Positions 45,447 to 55,323 of a DNA stretch of 64,000 nucleotides are shown here, piece by piece. A program made the position numbers and the translations under genes. Source of the DNA: Bog-532 sp963833835. Lineage in GTDB: Bacteria; Actinomycetota; Actinomycetes; Streptosporangiales; Streptosporangiaceae. Location: positions 310,001 to 374,000 of the forward strand of contig CAWHZI010000015.1 of the NCBI GenBank assembly GCA_963833835.1. Direction: 5' to 3'. Each line of letters begins with the position of its first letter. The stretch's first letter is position 1. The notes below the pieces were generated by a model, which was not told the origin of the DNA, ran no database searches, and saw only the letters and a program-made list of their open reading frames with translations.

Positions 45447-48400
45447 GCCTGCTGGCCGGCAACTCCACCGGCAGCGTGACGGGCAACTCCGCCGGTAACT
45501 CCGCGGGCAACCTGAGTGGCGACACGACGGGACCGGGCTGGATCCGGCGGCTCTGGCCCTACATCGCCCGGCACCGGCGCGAGCTGTGCCTGTCGCTGAC
45601 CGGCGCGCTGATCGGCGGGGCCTGCCTGGTCGTCATCCCGCTGGCCGAGCGCCAGATCGTCGACGGGGTCGTAGTCAGCCACACCTCAGCCCTGTGGCCC
45701 TGGCTGCTGCTGATGGCGCTGCTCTCCCTGCTCGGCTTCGCCATGTCCTACCTGCGCCGCTACAACGGCGGGCGGGTGGCGCTCGGGGTCCAGTTCGACC
45801 TGCGCAACGCGATGCACGACCACCTGCAGCAGATGGACGCTCAGACCCTGGACGCCATGCCGACGGGTCAGCTGGTCGGCCGGGCCAGCTCGGACTCGAC
45901 CCTGGTGCAGGGCCTGCTCAACTACATCCCGGTCATGAGCAGCAACGTGCTGCTGGTCATCGGCTCGCTGGCCGTCATGCTGTGGCTCTCGCCGCTGCTG
46001 GCGGTCGTGGGCCTGGTCGTGGTGCCGGTGGTCACCGTGCTGTCCTACCGGATGCGGTCCAAGGTGTTCCCGGCCAGCTGGGACGCCCAGCAGCGCGAAG
46101 GCGACGTCGTCCAGATGGTCGACGAGTGCCTCAACGGCGTCCGGGTGGTCAAGGCGTTCGGCCAGGAACAGCGGGAACTGCGGCGGGTGACCGAGGCGTC
46201 AAAGGTGCTGTACGGGTCCCAGGTGCGGCAGGTCAGGTTCCAGGCGCGCTACCAGCCCATCCTGCAGGCCATGCCGGCCCTGGGCCAGGTCGCGGTGCTG
46301 GCCCTGGGCGGCTGGATGGCCCTGCACCACCAGATCAGCCTGGGCACGTTCCTGGCCTTCTCCACCTACATGGCCCAGCTGGTCGCGCCCGCCCAGCGTC
46401 TGGCCAACGTCATCACCGTGGCTCAGCAGGCCCGGGCGGGCGTGGAGCGCATCTTCCAGCTGCTGGACCTGCGCCCGGCCATCGCGGACCGTCCCGGCGC
46501 CACGGACCTGCGCCAGGTCCGCGGCGAGGTCACGTTCTCCGACGTCCGCTTCGGCTACGACGAGGACGAGCCGGTCCTGAACGGATTCGGCCTGACCGTG
46601 CCGGGCCGGCGAGCGGGTCGCCCTGATCGGACCCAGCGGCTGCGGCAAGTCCACGGCCGTGCTGCTGCTGTCCCGGTTCCACGACCCGCAGTCCGGCGCG
46701 GTGCTGGTGGACGGCCAGGACGTGCGCGACGTGACGCTGGCCTCGCTGCGCCGGCAGGTCGGGATGGCGTTCGAGGACAGCTTCCTGTTCTCCGAATCGG
46801 TGCGGGACAACATCGCCTACGCGCGGCCCGAGGCCTCGTTCGACCAGATCGTGGCGGCGGCCCGGGCCGCGGGCGCGCATGGGTTCATCGAGAAACTCCC
46901 GCGTGGTTACGACACGACGGTCGGGGAACGCGGCCTGTCCCTCTCGGGAGGACAACGGCAGCGGGTGGCGCTGGCCCGGGCGCTGCTGTACGACCCGGCC
47001 ATCCTGGTCCTCGACGACGCCACCAGCGCGGTCGACGCCACTACGGAAGAGGCCATCCACGCGTCGCTGCGCCAGGTGATGGCCGACCGCACGACCATCC
47101 TCATCGCGCACCGCCGTTCGACGCTGCACCTGGCCGACCGGATCGTGGTCATGGACCACGGCCGGGTGGCCGACCACGGCACCCACGACGCGCTGATGGA
47201 GCGGAGCGAGCTGTACCAGAGCATGCTCACCGGCCTGGAAGAGGAGGCGGCCGCCGCGGTCGGGGACCGGATCGAGGCGCTGGCTGCCATCGGCGGCGGG
47301 ACCGTCACCGCCGCCGCCTGGGCCCGCGGCAACACCGGCTCCGGCCCGGGCGACCGACCGGTCAACCGGGGCGGCTTCGGCGCGCCGAGCCTGGGCATGG
47401 GCCTGGGCGGCGGCGGCAACTGGAGAGCCAACCTGGCGCCCACACCGGCGTTCCTGGCTCAGGTGGCGGCGCTGCCCCCGGTACGCGACGTGGCCCAGGT
47501 CGACCTGGACGCCGAGTCCCGGCAGGACCCGGCGTTCAGCCTGCGCAAGCTGATGCTGCAATTCCGCCGCCCGCTGGGAATCGGCCTCGTGCTGGTGATC
47601 CTGGACGCGCTGGCGGCGCTGGCCGGGCCGCTGCTGGTCAAGTGGGGCGTCGACAGCGGGGTCCAGGCCGGCTCGCAGGGCGTGCTGGTCGCGGCCTCGG
47701 GCATCTACCTCGCGGTGGTCCTGGCCGACGCGGTCGACGAGATCGGCGAGACGTTCGTGACCGGCCGCGCGGCCCAGCGGGTCATGCTGTCGCTGCGGAT
47801 CCGGATCTGGGCCCAGCTGCAGCGGCTGTCGCTCGACTACTACGAGGGCGAGCTGGCGGGCAAGATCATGACCCGCATGACGACCGACGTCGACCAGTTC
47901 GAGTCGCTGATCGAGAACGGCGCCCTGTCGGCGCTGGTGTCGCTGGTCACCTTCGTCGGGGTCGGCGCCGCGCTGCTGGTGATCAACCTCAAGCTGGGGC
48001 TGTGCACGCTGAGCGTGGCCGTGCCGCTGGCCTTCACCACCGTCGCCTTCCGCCGCCGGGCGGTGGTGCTCTACAACCAGGCCCGCGACCGCATCGCGAT
48101 CGTCAACGCCGACTTCCAGGAGAGCCTGTCGGGCGTGCGCGAATCCCAGGCGTTCGTCCACCAGGATCTGACGGACCAGCGGTTCCACCGGCTCGGCCGC
48201 GACTACCTGGACTCCCGGGTGGCGGCGCAGCGCCTGGTGGCGATCTACTTTCCGTGGGTCCAGCTGCTGTCCGGGGTGGCCAGCATCATCGTGCTCGGCG
48301 TCGGCGCCGTCATGATCGGTCAGGGCCAGCTCACGGCGGGCGCGCTGATCGCGTTCGTGCTCTACATCGACCTGTTCTTCACGCCTATCCAGCAGCTGTC

Positions 48401-49343
48401 GCAGGTGTTCGACTCCTGGCAGCAGACCACGATCTCGGTGGCCCGGATCGGTGAACTCATGCGGACCGAGACGCTGACGCCCAATCCGGACCATCCCCTG
48501 CCGCTGGACCGGCTCGCCGGCGACGTGCGCTTCGACGGGGTGCACTTCGCCTATCCCGAGCAGACCAGGACCGGCGCGGGACCGGCCCGGCGCGGGCCGA
48601 AGGACACCCGGATGCCGGGTGAGGCCGACCTGGTCCAGGCCCCGCCGCCCGAGGCCCTGCGCGGCATCGACCTGCGCATCGCACCCGGTGAGACCGTGGC
48701 CCTGGTCGGCGAGACCGGGGCCGGCAAGTCGACCCTGGTCAAACTGCTGGCCCGGTTCTACGACGTGGGGACCGGGAGCGTCACCGTCGACGGTTACGAC
48801 GTGCGGCAGCTGGATATCCATGGGTACCGCTCCCATCTGGGCTACGTGCCGCAGGAGAGCTTCCTGTTCACCGGCACGGTCCGGGACAACATCGCCTACG
48901 GGCGGCCCGAGGCCTCCGACGCCGACGTGGAGGCGGCGGCCCGTGCCGTCGGGGCGCACGAGTTCGTGGCCGCCCTGCCCGGCGGGTACCTGCACCAGCT
49001 GACCGAACGGGGCCGGTCCCTGTCGGCCGGGCAGCGCCAGCTACTGGCCCTGGCCCGGGCTCAGCTGGTGGACCCGGCCATCCTGCTGCTGGACGAGGCC
49101 ACCTCCAACCTGGACCTCATGACCGAGGCCCGGGTCAACGCGGCCATGGACCACGTCTCCTCCGGGCGGACAACGATCATCATCGCCCACCGGCTGCAGA
49201 CGGCCCGGGCGGCCGACCGCATCGTGGTGCTCGACTCGGGGCGAATCGTCGAGACCGGCGACCACGACGCGCTGCTGGCCGCGGGTGGCCGCTACGCCGA
49301 CATGTGGGAGTCGTTCGAGACGGCCACGACCGGAGCCCGGTAG
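45443..49343 (+). CDS. Fused ABC exporter (TMD-NBD-TMD-NBD), frameshifted in first P-loop
   Basis: A single long gene holding two half-exporters: six helices and a nucleotide domain in each half, about 1299 residues when repaired. NBD1 has GPSGCGKST, LSGGQRQRVALARAL and ILVLDDATSAVD; NBD2 has GETGAGKST, LSAGQRQLLALARA and ILLLDEATSNLD. After LNGFGLTVP the frame is shifted by an extra G in the run at 46603-46605, just before Walker A of NBD1. The N-terminus shows NSTG/NSAG repeats. Exports drugs or lipids; regulated by the MarR encoded upstream. Confidence 0.9.
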
Positions 49344-49435
49344 GCCAGGGCAGGCCCGAGCGCAGGCCCGAGCGCAGGCGCCCGAGGGAGCAGGCCCTGT
49401 TCATTATTCCGGCAGGAAAGATGGACAATCGGGGT

Positions 49436-50572
49436 ATGAGGTTCCAGCTGCTGGACATCCTGCCCAACATCGAGAATCCGGTGACCGGTCGTCTGGTCAG
49501 CTCCGCGGACCGGCTCGAACAGGCCGTGACCGCGGCGCGTCAGGCCGAGCGGCTTGGCCTGGACGCGGTGGCGCTCGGGGAGCGGCACGCCGGGCCGTTC
49601 CTGTCGGCCGGCGTGACCGTGGTGCTGGGCGCGATCGCGTCCGCCACCAGCCGGGTCCGCATCCAGACCGGCGTCTGCGTGCTGTCGATCCTGGACCCGC
49701 TCCGGGTGGCGGAGGACTACGCCACCGTCGACCAGCTGTCCCGTGGCCGCCTGGAACTCGTGATCGGCAAGGGAAACGAGCTACGTCAGCTGCCGATGTT
49801 CGGCGTCGAGCCCGGTCAGCAGTGGGAGCAGCTGGCCGAGAAGTACGAGCTGCTGCGGCGGCTGTGGCGCGAGGAGAAGGTGAGCTGGGACGGCCGGTTC
49901 CGTGGTCCGCTGCGTGAGGTGACGAGCCTGCCCCGGCCGTTCGCGGGCGCGCCGCGGATCTGGCATGGCTCGGCCACCACCTTGACCTCGGCTGAGCTGG
50001 CGGCGACCTGGGGCGACCCGCTGTTCAGCGCGAACGCGATCCAGCCGCGTGCGAACTACAAGGTGCTGATCGACCACTATCGTGCCGAGTACGAGCGCCA
50101 TGGTCACGACCCGCGTTATGCCTACGTCGCCGCGGGCTCGAACTTCTTGTTCCTGGCGGACACGACCCGGGAGGCCCGGGAGCGCTACGGGCCGGTCTAC
50201 GAGCAGATGGTCGCGTTCTTCAACCGGCCGGGCAACCATACGCCGGGCAACGAGATGGTCTTCCGCGACATTGACCACGCGATCGCCGAGGGCCCGGCGC
50301 TGGTCGGCAGCCCCCAGCAGATCATCGACAAGATCATGTACTTCCGGGCGGCGTTCGGCCACGACCTGCAGTCGTTCAGCCTGCCCACCATGCTCCCGCA
50401 CGAGCAGCAGCTCGACATGCTGGAACGGCTGGCCACCGAGGTGCTGCCGGTCGTCCGCCGGGAAGTGAAGACCACCCTGTGGACGAGCGAGGACCCCTAC
50501 GGCGGCCGCCCGGCGTTCACCGGGCGGACCGTGCCCGACGCCGCCGCGGTGATCGAAAGCGCGGGGGCCTGA
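49436..50572 (+). CDS. LLM-class flavin-dependent oxidoreductase
   Basis: 378 residues. The start MRFQLLDILPNIENPVTG fits the family better than the earlier frame, which is Arg/Pro-rich and noise-like. AVTAARQAERLGLDAVALGERHAGPFLSAG and GRLELVIGKGNELRQLPMFG are the luciferase-like barrel blocks. Divergent neighbours and a nearby SDR and acyl-CoA ligase suggest a role in lipid or steroid-like breakdown; the substrate is unknown. Confidence 0.88.
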   Translation: MRFQLLDILPNIENPVTGRLVSSADRLEQAVTAARQAERLGLDAVALGERHAGPFLSAGVTVVLGAIASATSRVRIQTGVCVLSILDPLRVAEDYATVDQLSRGRLELVIGKGNELRQLPMFGVEPGQQWEQLAEKYELLRRLWREEKVSWDGRFRGPLREVTSLPRPFAGAPRIWHGSATTLTSAELAATWGDPLFSANAIQPRANYKVLIDHYRAEYERHGHDPRYAYVAAGSNFLFLADTTREARERYGPVYEQMVAFFNRPGNHTPGNEMVFRDIDHAIAEGPALVGSPQQIIDKIMYFRAAFGHDLQSFSLPTMLPHEQQLDMLERLATEVLPVVRREVKTTLWTSEDPYGGRPAFTGRTVPDAAAVIESAGA

Positions 50573-50573
50573 C

Positions 50574-51209
50574 CTACGGCTGGGCCGGGCGGGCGAACAG
50601 TGACTCCAGGACGCGCGGGACGTTGGCTTCGAGGTCTTTGGCCGCGGTGACGTCACCGGCCAGGTGGCCGATCAGCGCGTGCTGGAACAGCCCGTCGAAC
50701 ATGGCGTAGGCCAGGGCCGGCGTCACGGCGGGCGGGGTCTCGCTGAGCTCGGCGAACCTGGTCACGACGCGCCAGATCATGTCTTCGAGGCTCTGGTCGA
50801 TCTCGCGCGCGTCGGCCCGGAACGCCGGCTCGAACTGGCTCTGGTTCCGCAGGTCGTACCAGAGCCGGTGCATGGCCGCGTCCTCGCGCAGCGTGGCCGC
50901 CATCGCCGCCCCGAAGCCCCACTTGAGCTCGGCAGCGGAGGTGGCCGTGGCCACGATGTGGTCGTAATGGGTCACGCACTCCGTCTTGCACTGCCGCACG
51001 CAGAAGGTGATCAGCTCGAACTTGTCGCTGAAGTAGTAGTGCAGGACCCCGTGGGAGAACTCGGAGTTCTGGGCGATGTCCCGCAGGCTGGTGCGGGCGT
51101 AACCCAGCTCGGCCAGGGTCTGCAGCGCGGCCGCGGCGAGCTGGGCCCGCCGCCCGGCGAACTTGTCCACCTGCCGGCGCGCGACCCGGTCCCGGTTCCG
51201 CTCCTTCAC
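50574..51209 (-). CDS. TetR-family transcriptional regulator
   Basis: 211 residues from a GTG at 51209; the frame is open to 51347 but that would cover the operator. The DNA-binding domain is RRAQLAAAALQTLAELGYARTSLRDIAQNSEFSHGVLHYYFSDKFELI. The C-terminal domain is helical. Its divergent neighbour is the SDR gene; a TTGAC-N4-GTCAA motif occurs twice between them, so it is the likely repressor of the SDR and ligase. Confidence 0.9.
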   Translation of the reverse strand: MKERNRDRVARRQVDKFAGRRAQLAAAALQTLAELGYARTSLRDIAQNSEFSHGVLHYYFSDKFELITFCVRQCKTECVTHYDHIVATATSAAELKWGFGAAMAATLREDAAMHRLWYDLRNQSQFEPAFRADAREIDQSLEDMIWRVVTRFAELSETPPAVTPALAYAMFDGLFQHALIGHLAGDVTAAKDLEANVPRVLESLFARPAQP

Positions 51210-51318
51210 CTCGGTCAAAGTCAGGGTCCGATCGTTACGGGGCCGTCGCCCCAAAAAGTACCAGTCCGGTCCGGGCGCACCCGGCGTCCGTTTGTCTTGA
51301 CGACTGGCCCAATATCTC

Positions 51319-51358
51319 TTGACCATCGTCAAACAATGTCTTGACAAGTGTCAAGACA
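51319..51358. promoter_or_regulatory. Paired TTGAC-N4-GTCAA operators
   Basis: The palindrome TTGAC-CATC-GTCAA lies at 51319-51332 and a longer one, with 9-bp arms TGTCTTGAC and complement around AAGT, at 51337-51358. They sit between the divergent TetR and SDR genes. Confidence 0.8.
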
Positions 51359-51438
51359 CGCGAGAAGGCTATGAGGCACGTCACACCCTGTTGCCCCGAG
51401 CTGACCTGCGGCGGCGTGGCCGCGGAAAGAGGTACCTG

Positions 51439-52242
51439 ATGAGCGTGTACGACCTGACCGGGCGGAAGGCGCTGGTGACCGGCGGGGCCCGCGGGCTCGG
51501 CGAAGGGATGGCGCAGGCGCTGGCCCGGGCCGGGGCGTCGGTGGTGATCGGCGACATCCGCGAGGACCTGGGCAAGACGTGCGCCGACTCGCTGCGGGCG
51601 TCCGGCGGCACGGCCGAGTTCGTGCAGCTCGACGTCACGTCGGACGAAAGCTGGGAGCGGGCCATCCCCGAGGTCATCGGCTGCCTCGGCGGCCTGGACA
51701 TCGTGGTCAACAACGCCGGGGTCGAGATCACCAGCCTGCTGGTGGACCTGAACGCCGACGACGCCCGCCGGATGCTCGAGGTGAACGTGCTGGGCACGTC
51801 GCTGGGCATCAAGCACGGCTTCCGGGCCATGCGCCCGGGGGGCCCGGCGGGCCAGGGCGGCGCGATCGTCAACGTCGCGTCGGTCGCGGCGACGATCGCC
51901 TTCCCCGGCATCGCGATCTACTCCGCGACCAAGTCGGCCGTGGACCGGCTGACCCGGGTGGCGGCGATGGAAGCGGGCAAGCTCGGCTACGGGGTCCGGG
52001 TCAACAGCGTCTACCCCGGCCTGGTGCCGACCGAGATGGGGGCCCAGCTGGCCAGCGACGTGGCCTCCATCGGCCTGTTCGAGAGCACCGAGGCCGCGGT
52101 CGGGGCGGTGGTGGAACTGACCCCGCTGGGGCGGCTGGGCGAGGTGGCCGACATGGCCGACGCGGTGGTGTTCCTGGCCTCCGACGGGGCCCGGTTCATC
52201 ACCGGGGCGGGCCTGCCCGTCGACGGCGGGATGGGCATGTAG
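51439..52242 (+). CDS. Short-chain dehydrogenase/reductase (SDR)
   Basis: 267 residues from the ATG at 51439 with AAAGAGG upstream. TGGARGLGEGMA is the Gly-rich NAD(P) motif, NNAG the structural motif, and S...YSATKSA the catalytic Ser-Tyr-Lys (YSATK). It ends in the DGGMGM C-terminus of classical SDRs such as 3-oxoacyl or 3-alpha-hydroxysteroid dehydrogenases. Followed by the acyl-CoA ligase, likely under the TetR repressor. Confidence 0.93.
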   Translation: MSVYDLTGRKALVTGGARGLGEGMAQALARAGASVVIGDIREDLGKTCADSLRASGGTAEFVQLDVTSDESWERAIPEVIGCLGGLDIVVNNAGVEITSLLVDLNADDARRMLEVNVLGTSLGIKHGFRAMRPGGPAGQGGAIVNVASVAATIAFPGIAIYSATKSAVDRLTRVAAMEAGKLGYGVRVNSVYPGLVPTEMGAQLASDVASIGLFESTEAAVGAVVELTPLGRLGEVADMADAVVFLASDGARFITGAGLPVDGGMGM

Positions 52243-52369
52243 CACGCCCGGACACGCAGCCCGGCCTGGGCTCGGAGGGGGGTCCAGGCCCGGACTGCGG
52301 CCCGCGCCGGTAGCAACGATGCACAACCAGCGGAAAGGATGAGCCCATGGCTTCGAGGGGCGCGGTGAC

Positions 52370-53953
52370 ATGCGGCTGACCGACTACCTGGACAAGGGCG
52401 CCTCGCTCGGTCCGGAGGCACCCTGCCTGACCACGGCCGGGCACACCCGGTCCTACGGCGAGGTCCAGCAGCTGTCCCGGCAGATCGCCGGGGCGCTGGA
52501 ACGCTCCGGCATCGCGGCCGGGGACAAGGTCGCGATCTTGTCGGCCAACGACCCGGTCGCGTTCAGCTGCGTGTTCGGCATCTCCCGGGCCGGGGCGGTG
52601 TGGTGCCCGGTCAACCCACGCAACGAGGCGGCCGAGAACCGCGACCTGCTCGACTTCTTCGACTGCCGGTGCCTGATCTTCCAGGCCGCCTTCGGGCCGC
52701 TGGTGGCCAAGATCCTGCCCGATCTGCCCAAGCTCACCACCCTGGTCTGCCTCGACGACGACTTCCCGAACGCCACGCCGTTCCGGGAGTGGATCGGCGC
52801 CGAGGCTGCTGAACCGGGGCCGGCCGGACCTTTGGAACCCGGGCCTGCCGGCTCCGGACCCCCCGGTTCCGGACCCGCTGACGACCTGATCATGCTGGTC
52901 GGCACGGGCGGAACCACCGGGCGGCCCAAGGGGGTGATGCTGACCGGGGCCAACATCGAGACGATGTCCGCGCTGACGCTGATGAGCTACCCGTTCCGGC
53001 CCCGGCCGCGCTACCTGGCGCTGGCGCCGCTGACCCACGCGGCTGGCGTGCTGTGCTTCCCCGTCCTGTCGCTCGGCGGCGAGATCGTGATCATGGGGAA
53101 GCCCGATCTGACCGACTTCCTCGCCCTGGTCGAACGGCACCGGATCACCCACACGTTCCTGCCGCCGACGCTGATCTACATGCTGCTGGACCACGCCGCG
53201 CTGGAGACCACCGACACGACCAGCCTGCAGTGCCTGTGGTACGGCGCGGCCCCGATGTCGGCCAGCCGCCTGGAGGAGGCGCTGGCCCGGCTGGGCCCGG
53301 TGCTGGGCCAGCTGTTCGGCCAGTCCGAGGCCCCGATGATGATCTCCACGCTGGCTCCGGCCGACCATTTCCGGGCCGACGGCTCGCTCGCGACCGAGCG
53401 GCTGTCCTCGGCTGGGCGGCCAACCCCGCTGACCACGGTCGCGATCATGGATGACGAGGGCCACCTGCTCGGCCACGGCCAGCGGGGCGAGATCGTGGCC
53501 CGCGGGTCACTGATCATGGCGGGCTACTACAAGAACCCGGACGCCACGGCGGAGGCGTCCCGGTACGGCTGGCACCACACCGGAGACATCGGCTATCTCG
53601 ACGAGGACAACTACCTGTACATCGTCGACCGGGCCAAGGACATGATCATCACCGGTGGCTTCAACGTCTACTCGGCCGAGGTGGAGCAGGTCCTGCTGGC
53701 CCATCCGGCCGTGCAGGACTGCGCGGTGATCGGCCTGCCGGACGACAAGTGGGGCGAGCGCGTCACCGCCGTGGTGCAGCTGCGCGCCGGGCAGTCCGTG
53801 ACCTCGAAAGAGGTGTACAACTTCGTCAAGGAACGGCTGGGCAGCGTGAAGTCACCCAAGCAGGTCGAGGTCTGGCCCGACCTGCCGCGCTCCAAGGTCG
53901 GCAAGATCCTCAAGACCGAGGTCAAGGCCCAGCTCCAGGGGGAGGCCGGCTAG
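52370..53953 (+). CDS. Acyl-CoA synthetase (ANL superfamily)
   Basis: 527 residues. The P-loop-like A3 motif is GTGGTTGRPKGVM, A5 is YGAAPMS, and the C-terminal hinge/catalytic Lys lies in LPRSKVGKILK. It activates an acid to its CoA thioester via an AMP intermediate. An odd Pro/Gly-rich loop (EPGPAGPLEPGPAGSGPPGSG) is inserted just before A3. Together with SDR and LLM it suggests a small catabolic set. Confidence 0.9.
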   Translation: MRLTDYLDKGASLGPEAPCLTTAGHTRSYGEVQQLSRQIAGALERSGIAAGDKVAILSANDPVAFSCVFGISRAGAVWCPVNPRNEAAENRDLLDFFDCRCLIFQAAFGPLVAKILPDLPKLTTLVCLDDDFPNATPFREWIGAEAAEPGPAGPLEPGPAGSGPPGSGPADDLIMLVGTGGTTGRPKGVMLTGANIETMSALTLMSYPFRPRPRYLALAPLTHAAGVLCFPVLSLGGEIVIMGKPDLTDFLALVERHRITHTFLPPTLIYMLLDHAALETTDTTSLQCLWYGAAPMSASRLEEALARLGPVLGQLFGQSEAPMMISTLAPADHFRADGSLATERLSSAGRPTPLTTVAIMDDEGHLLGHGQRGEIVARGSLIMAGYYKNPDATAEASRYGWHHTGDIGYLDEDNYLYIVDRAKDMIITGGFNVYSAEVEQVLLAHPAVQDCAVIGLPDDKWGERVTAVVQLRAGQSVTSKEVYNFVKERLGSVKSPKQVEVWPDLPRSKVGKILKTEVKAQLQGEAG

Positions 53954-53966
53954 GGCCGGTCAGACG

Positions 53967-54386
53967 TCATCCAAGGCCGGAGTGGCGCCGCGCCTCTCGT
54001 TCGGCGGCGCTGCTCCCGACGCAGAACTCGTTGCCTTCAGGATCGGCCAGCACCACCCAGCCGGGACCGCCGGGCTGGCGCCGGTCCGCCAGCAAGGCCG
54101 CCCCGAGCCGCAAAGCCCGCTCGACTTCAGCGTCCCGCGCCGTGGCGGTGGGCCACAGGTCGAAGTGGATCCGGTTCTTGGCCGTCTTGCTCTCGGGCAC
54201 GTGCAGGAACAGCAGGCCGGGCTGACCGGGACGCCCGGCCACGAGGACCGAGTCGTCGGCGGGCATGTCCCCGGGCCGGATCTCGCGGTCGAGAAGGTGA
54301 GCCCAGAACGTCGCGAGCCGGTGCGGGTCGGCCGCGTCGAAGGTGATCTCGTGTATCTCAAGGTGCGGGGATGCGGAGTCGTCCAT
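53967..54386 (-). CDS. VOC (glyoxalase-like) family protein
   Basis: 139 residues of two VOC beta-alpha-beta modules. LEIHEITFDAADPHRLATFWAHLL starts the first, and VVLADPEGNEFCVGSS closes the second, with the common Glu of such proteins near the end. They bind small molecules, sometimes with a metal; the function is unknown. It is convergent with the ligase and divergent from the next hydrolase. Confidence 0.88.
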   Translation of the reverse strand: MDDSASPHLEIHEITFDAADPHRLATFWAHLLDREIRPGDMPADDSVLVAGRPGQPGLLFLHVPESKTAKNRIHFDLWPTATARDAEVERALRLGAALLADRRQPGGPGWVVLADPEGNEFCVGSSAAEREARRHSGLG

Positions 54387-54448
54387 GGTGACAGGGTCGC
54401 ACGCGGGGCGGAGGCCGCGGCTCGGCGCCGGCTTGCGATCATGGGCTG

Positions 54449-55291
54449 GTGGAGGACGTGCTGAGCAGGTCAGCGCCGGGGCCGGACGAGACGCTGCGCT
54501 ACGGGCCGGGACCCGACCAGGTGGCCAGCGTGTGGTGGCCGCGCCCGGCTGCGGCCAGGGCCGCCGGGGCGGCCGGGGTGGTGCTGTTCCTGCACGGCGG
54601 ATTCTGGCGCGCGGCCTGGGACCGGACGCACGCCGGGCCGCTGGCGGTCGGCCTGGCCGAGGCCGGCTTCACCGTGTGCCTGCCGGAGTACCGCCGCACC
54701 GGCGGGGGCGGCGGATGGCCGGCCACCTTCGACGACATCGCCGCGGCCGTCGACATCCTGCCCGGCCTGCTCAGTAACCTCGGCCGGGACCCCAGCCGGG
54801 ACCCCGGCGGGGTGGTGGTGGCCGGGCACTCGGCGGGCGGTCACCTCAGCCTGTGGGCCGCGGCCCGGCACCGGCTGCCCGCGGGCACGCCGTGGCGCAG
54901 GCCCGGCCCGGCGCCGATCCGGGGTGTCGTCGCGCTGGCCGCGGTCAGCGACCTGACCGCCTGCGCCGACGAAGGACTCGGGGGCGGGGCGGCCGCGGCC
55001 CTGATGGGCGGATCACCCGCAGCCGAACCGGACCGGTACGCGCAAGGCGATCCGGCTCGCCTGCTGCCGATCGGGGTCCCGGTCTGGCTGCTGCACGGGG
55101 ACCGCGACGACCGGGTGCCCGCGCCGATGAGCCGGTCCTTCGCGGCCCGGGCCCGGGCCGCGGGCGATCAGGTGACGGCCCGGGAACTGCCCGACTGTGA
55201 TCACTTCGACCTGATCGACCCGCGGTCGGCCGCCTGGCCCGCCGTCCGCGACGCGTTCCGCGCTGCGGCGGACCGGGCCGGGACGGCCTGA
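54449..55291 (+). CDS. Alpha/beta hydrolase, kynurenine-formamidase/esterase-like
   Basis: 280 residues from a GTG. VVLFLHGGFWRAAWDRTHAGPLAVGL is the HGG(F)W oxyanion motif of the formamidase/carboxylesterase group, VAGHSAGGHLSLWAA holds the Ser, and DCDHFDLIDP the His. The Asp lies in the HGDRDDRVP loop. Substrate unknown. Ends 33 bases before the convergent subtilase gene. Confidence 0.9.
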   Translation: MEDVLSRSAPGPDETLRYGPGPDQVASVWWPRPAAARAAGAAGVVLFLHGGFWRAAWDRTHAGPLAVGLAEAGFTVCLPEYRRTGGGGGWPATFDDIAAAVDILPGLLSNLGRDPSRDPGGVVVAGHSAGGHLSLWAAARHRLPAGTPWRRPGPAPIRGVVALAAVSDLTACADEGLGGGAAAALMGGSPAAEPDRYAQGDPARLLPIGVPVWLLHGDRDDRVPAPMSRSFAARARAAGDQVTARELPDCDHFDLIDPRSAAWPAVRDAFRAAADRAGTA

Positions 55292-55323
55292 CCGGAGGGA
55301 AGGCTTACCTCAATGGGTGCCGG

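Noticed and set aside
46530..48995. Very long minus-strand open frame opposite the ABC exporter
   Set aside because: Translation is Arg/Gln/His/Asp-rich without domains and mirrors the GC-rich coding frame.
49436..53953. Secondary-metabolite biosynthesis cluster
   Set aside because: No synthase, carrier protein or cyclase is present; one ligase, one SDR and one LLM enzyme are not enough.
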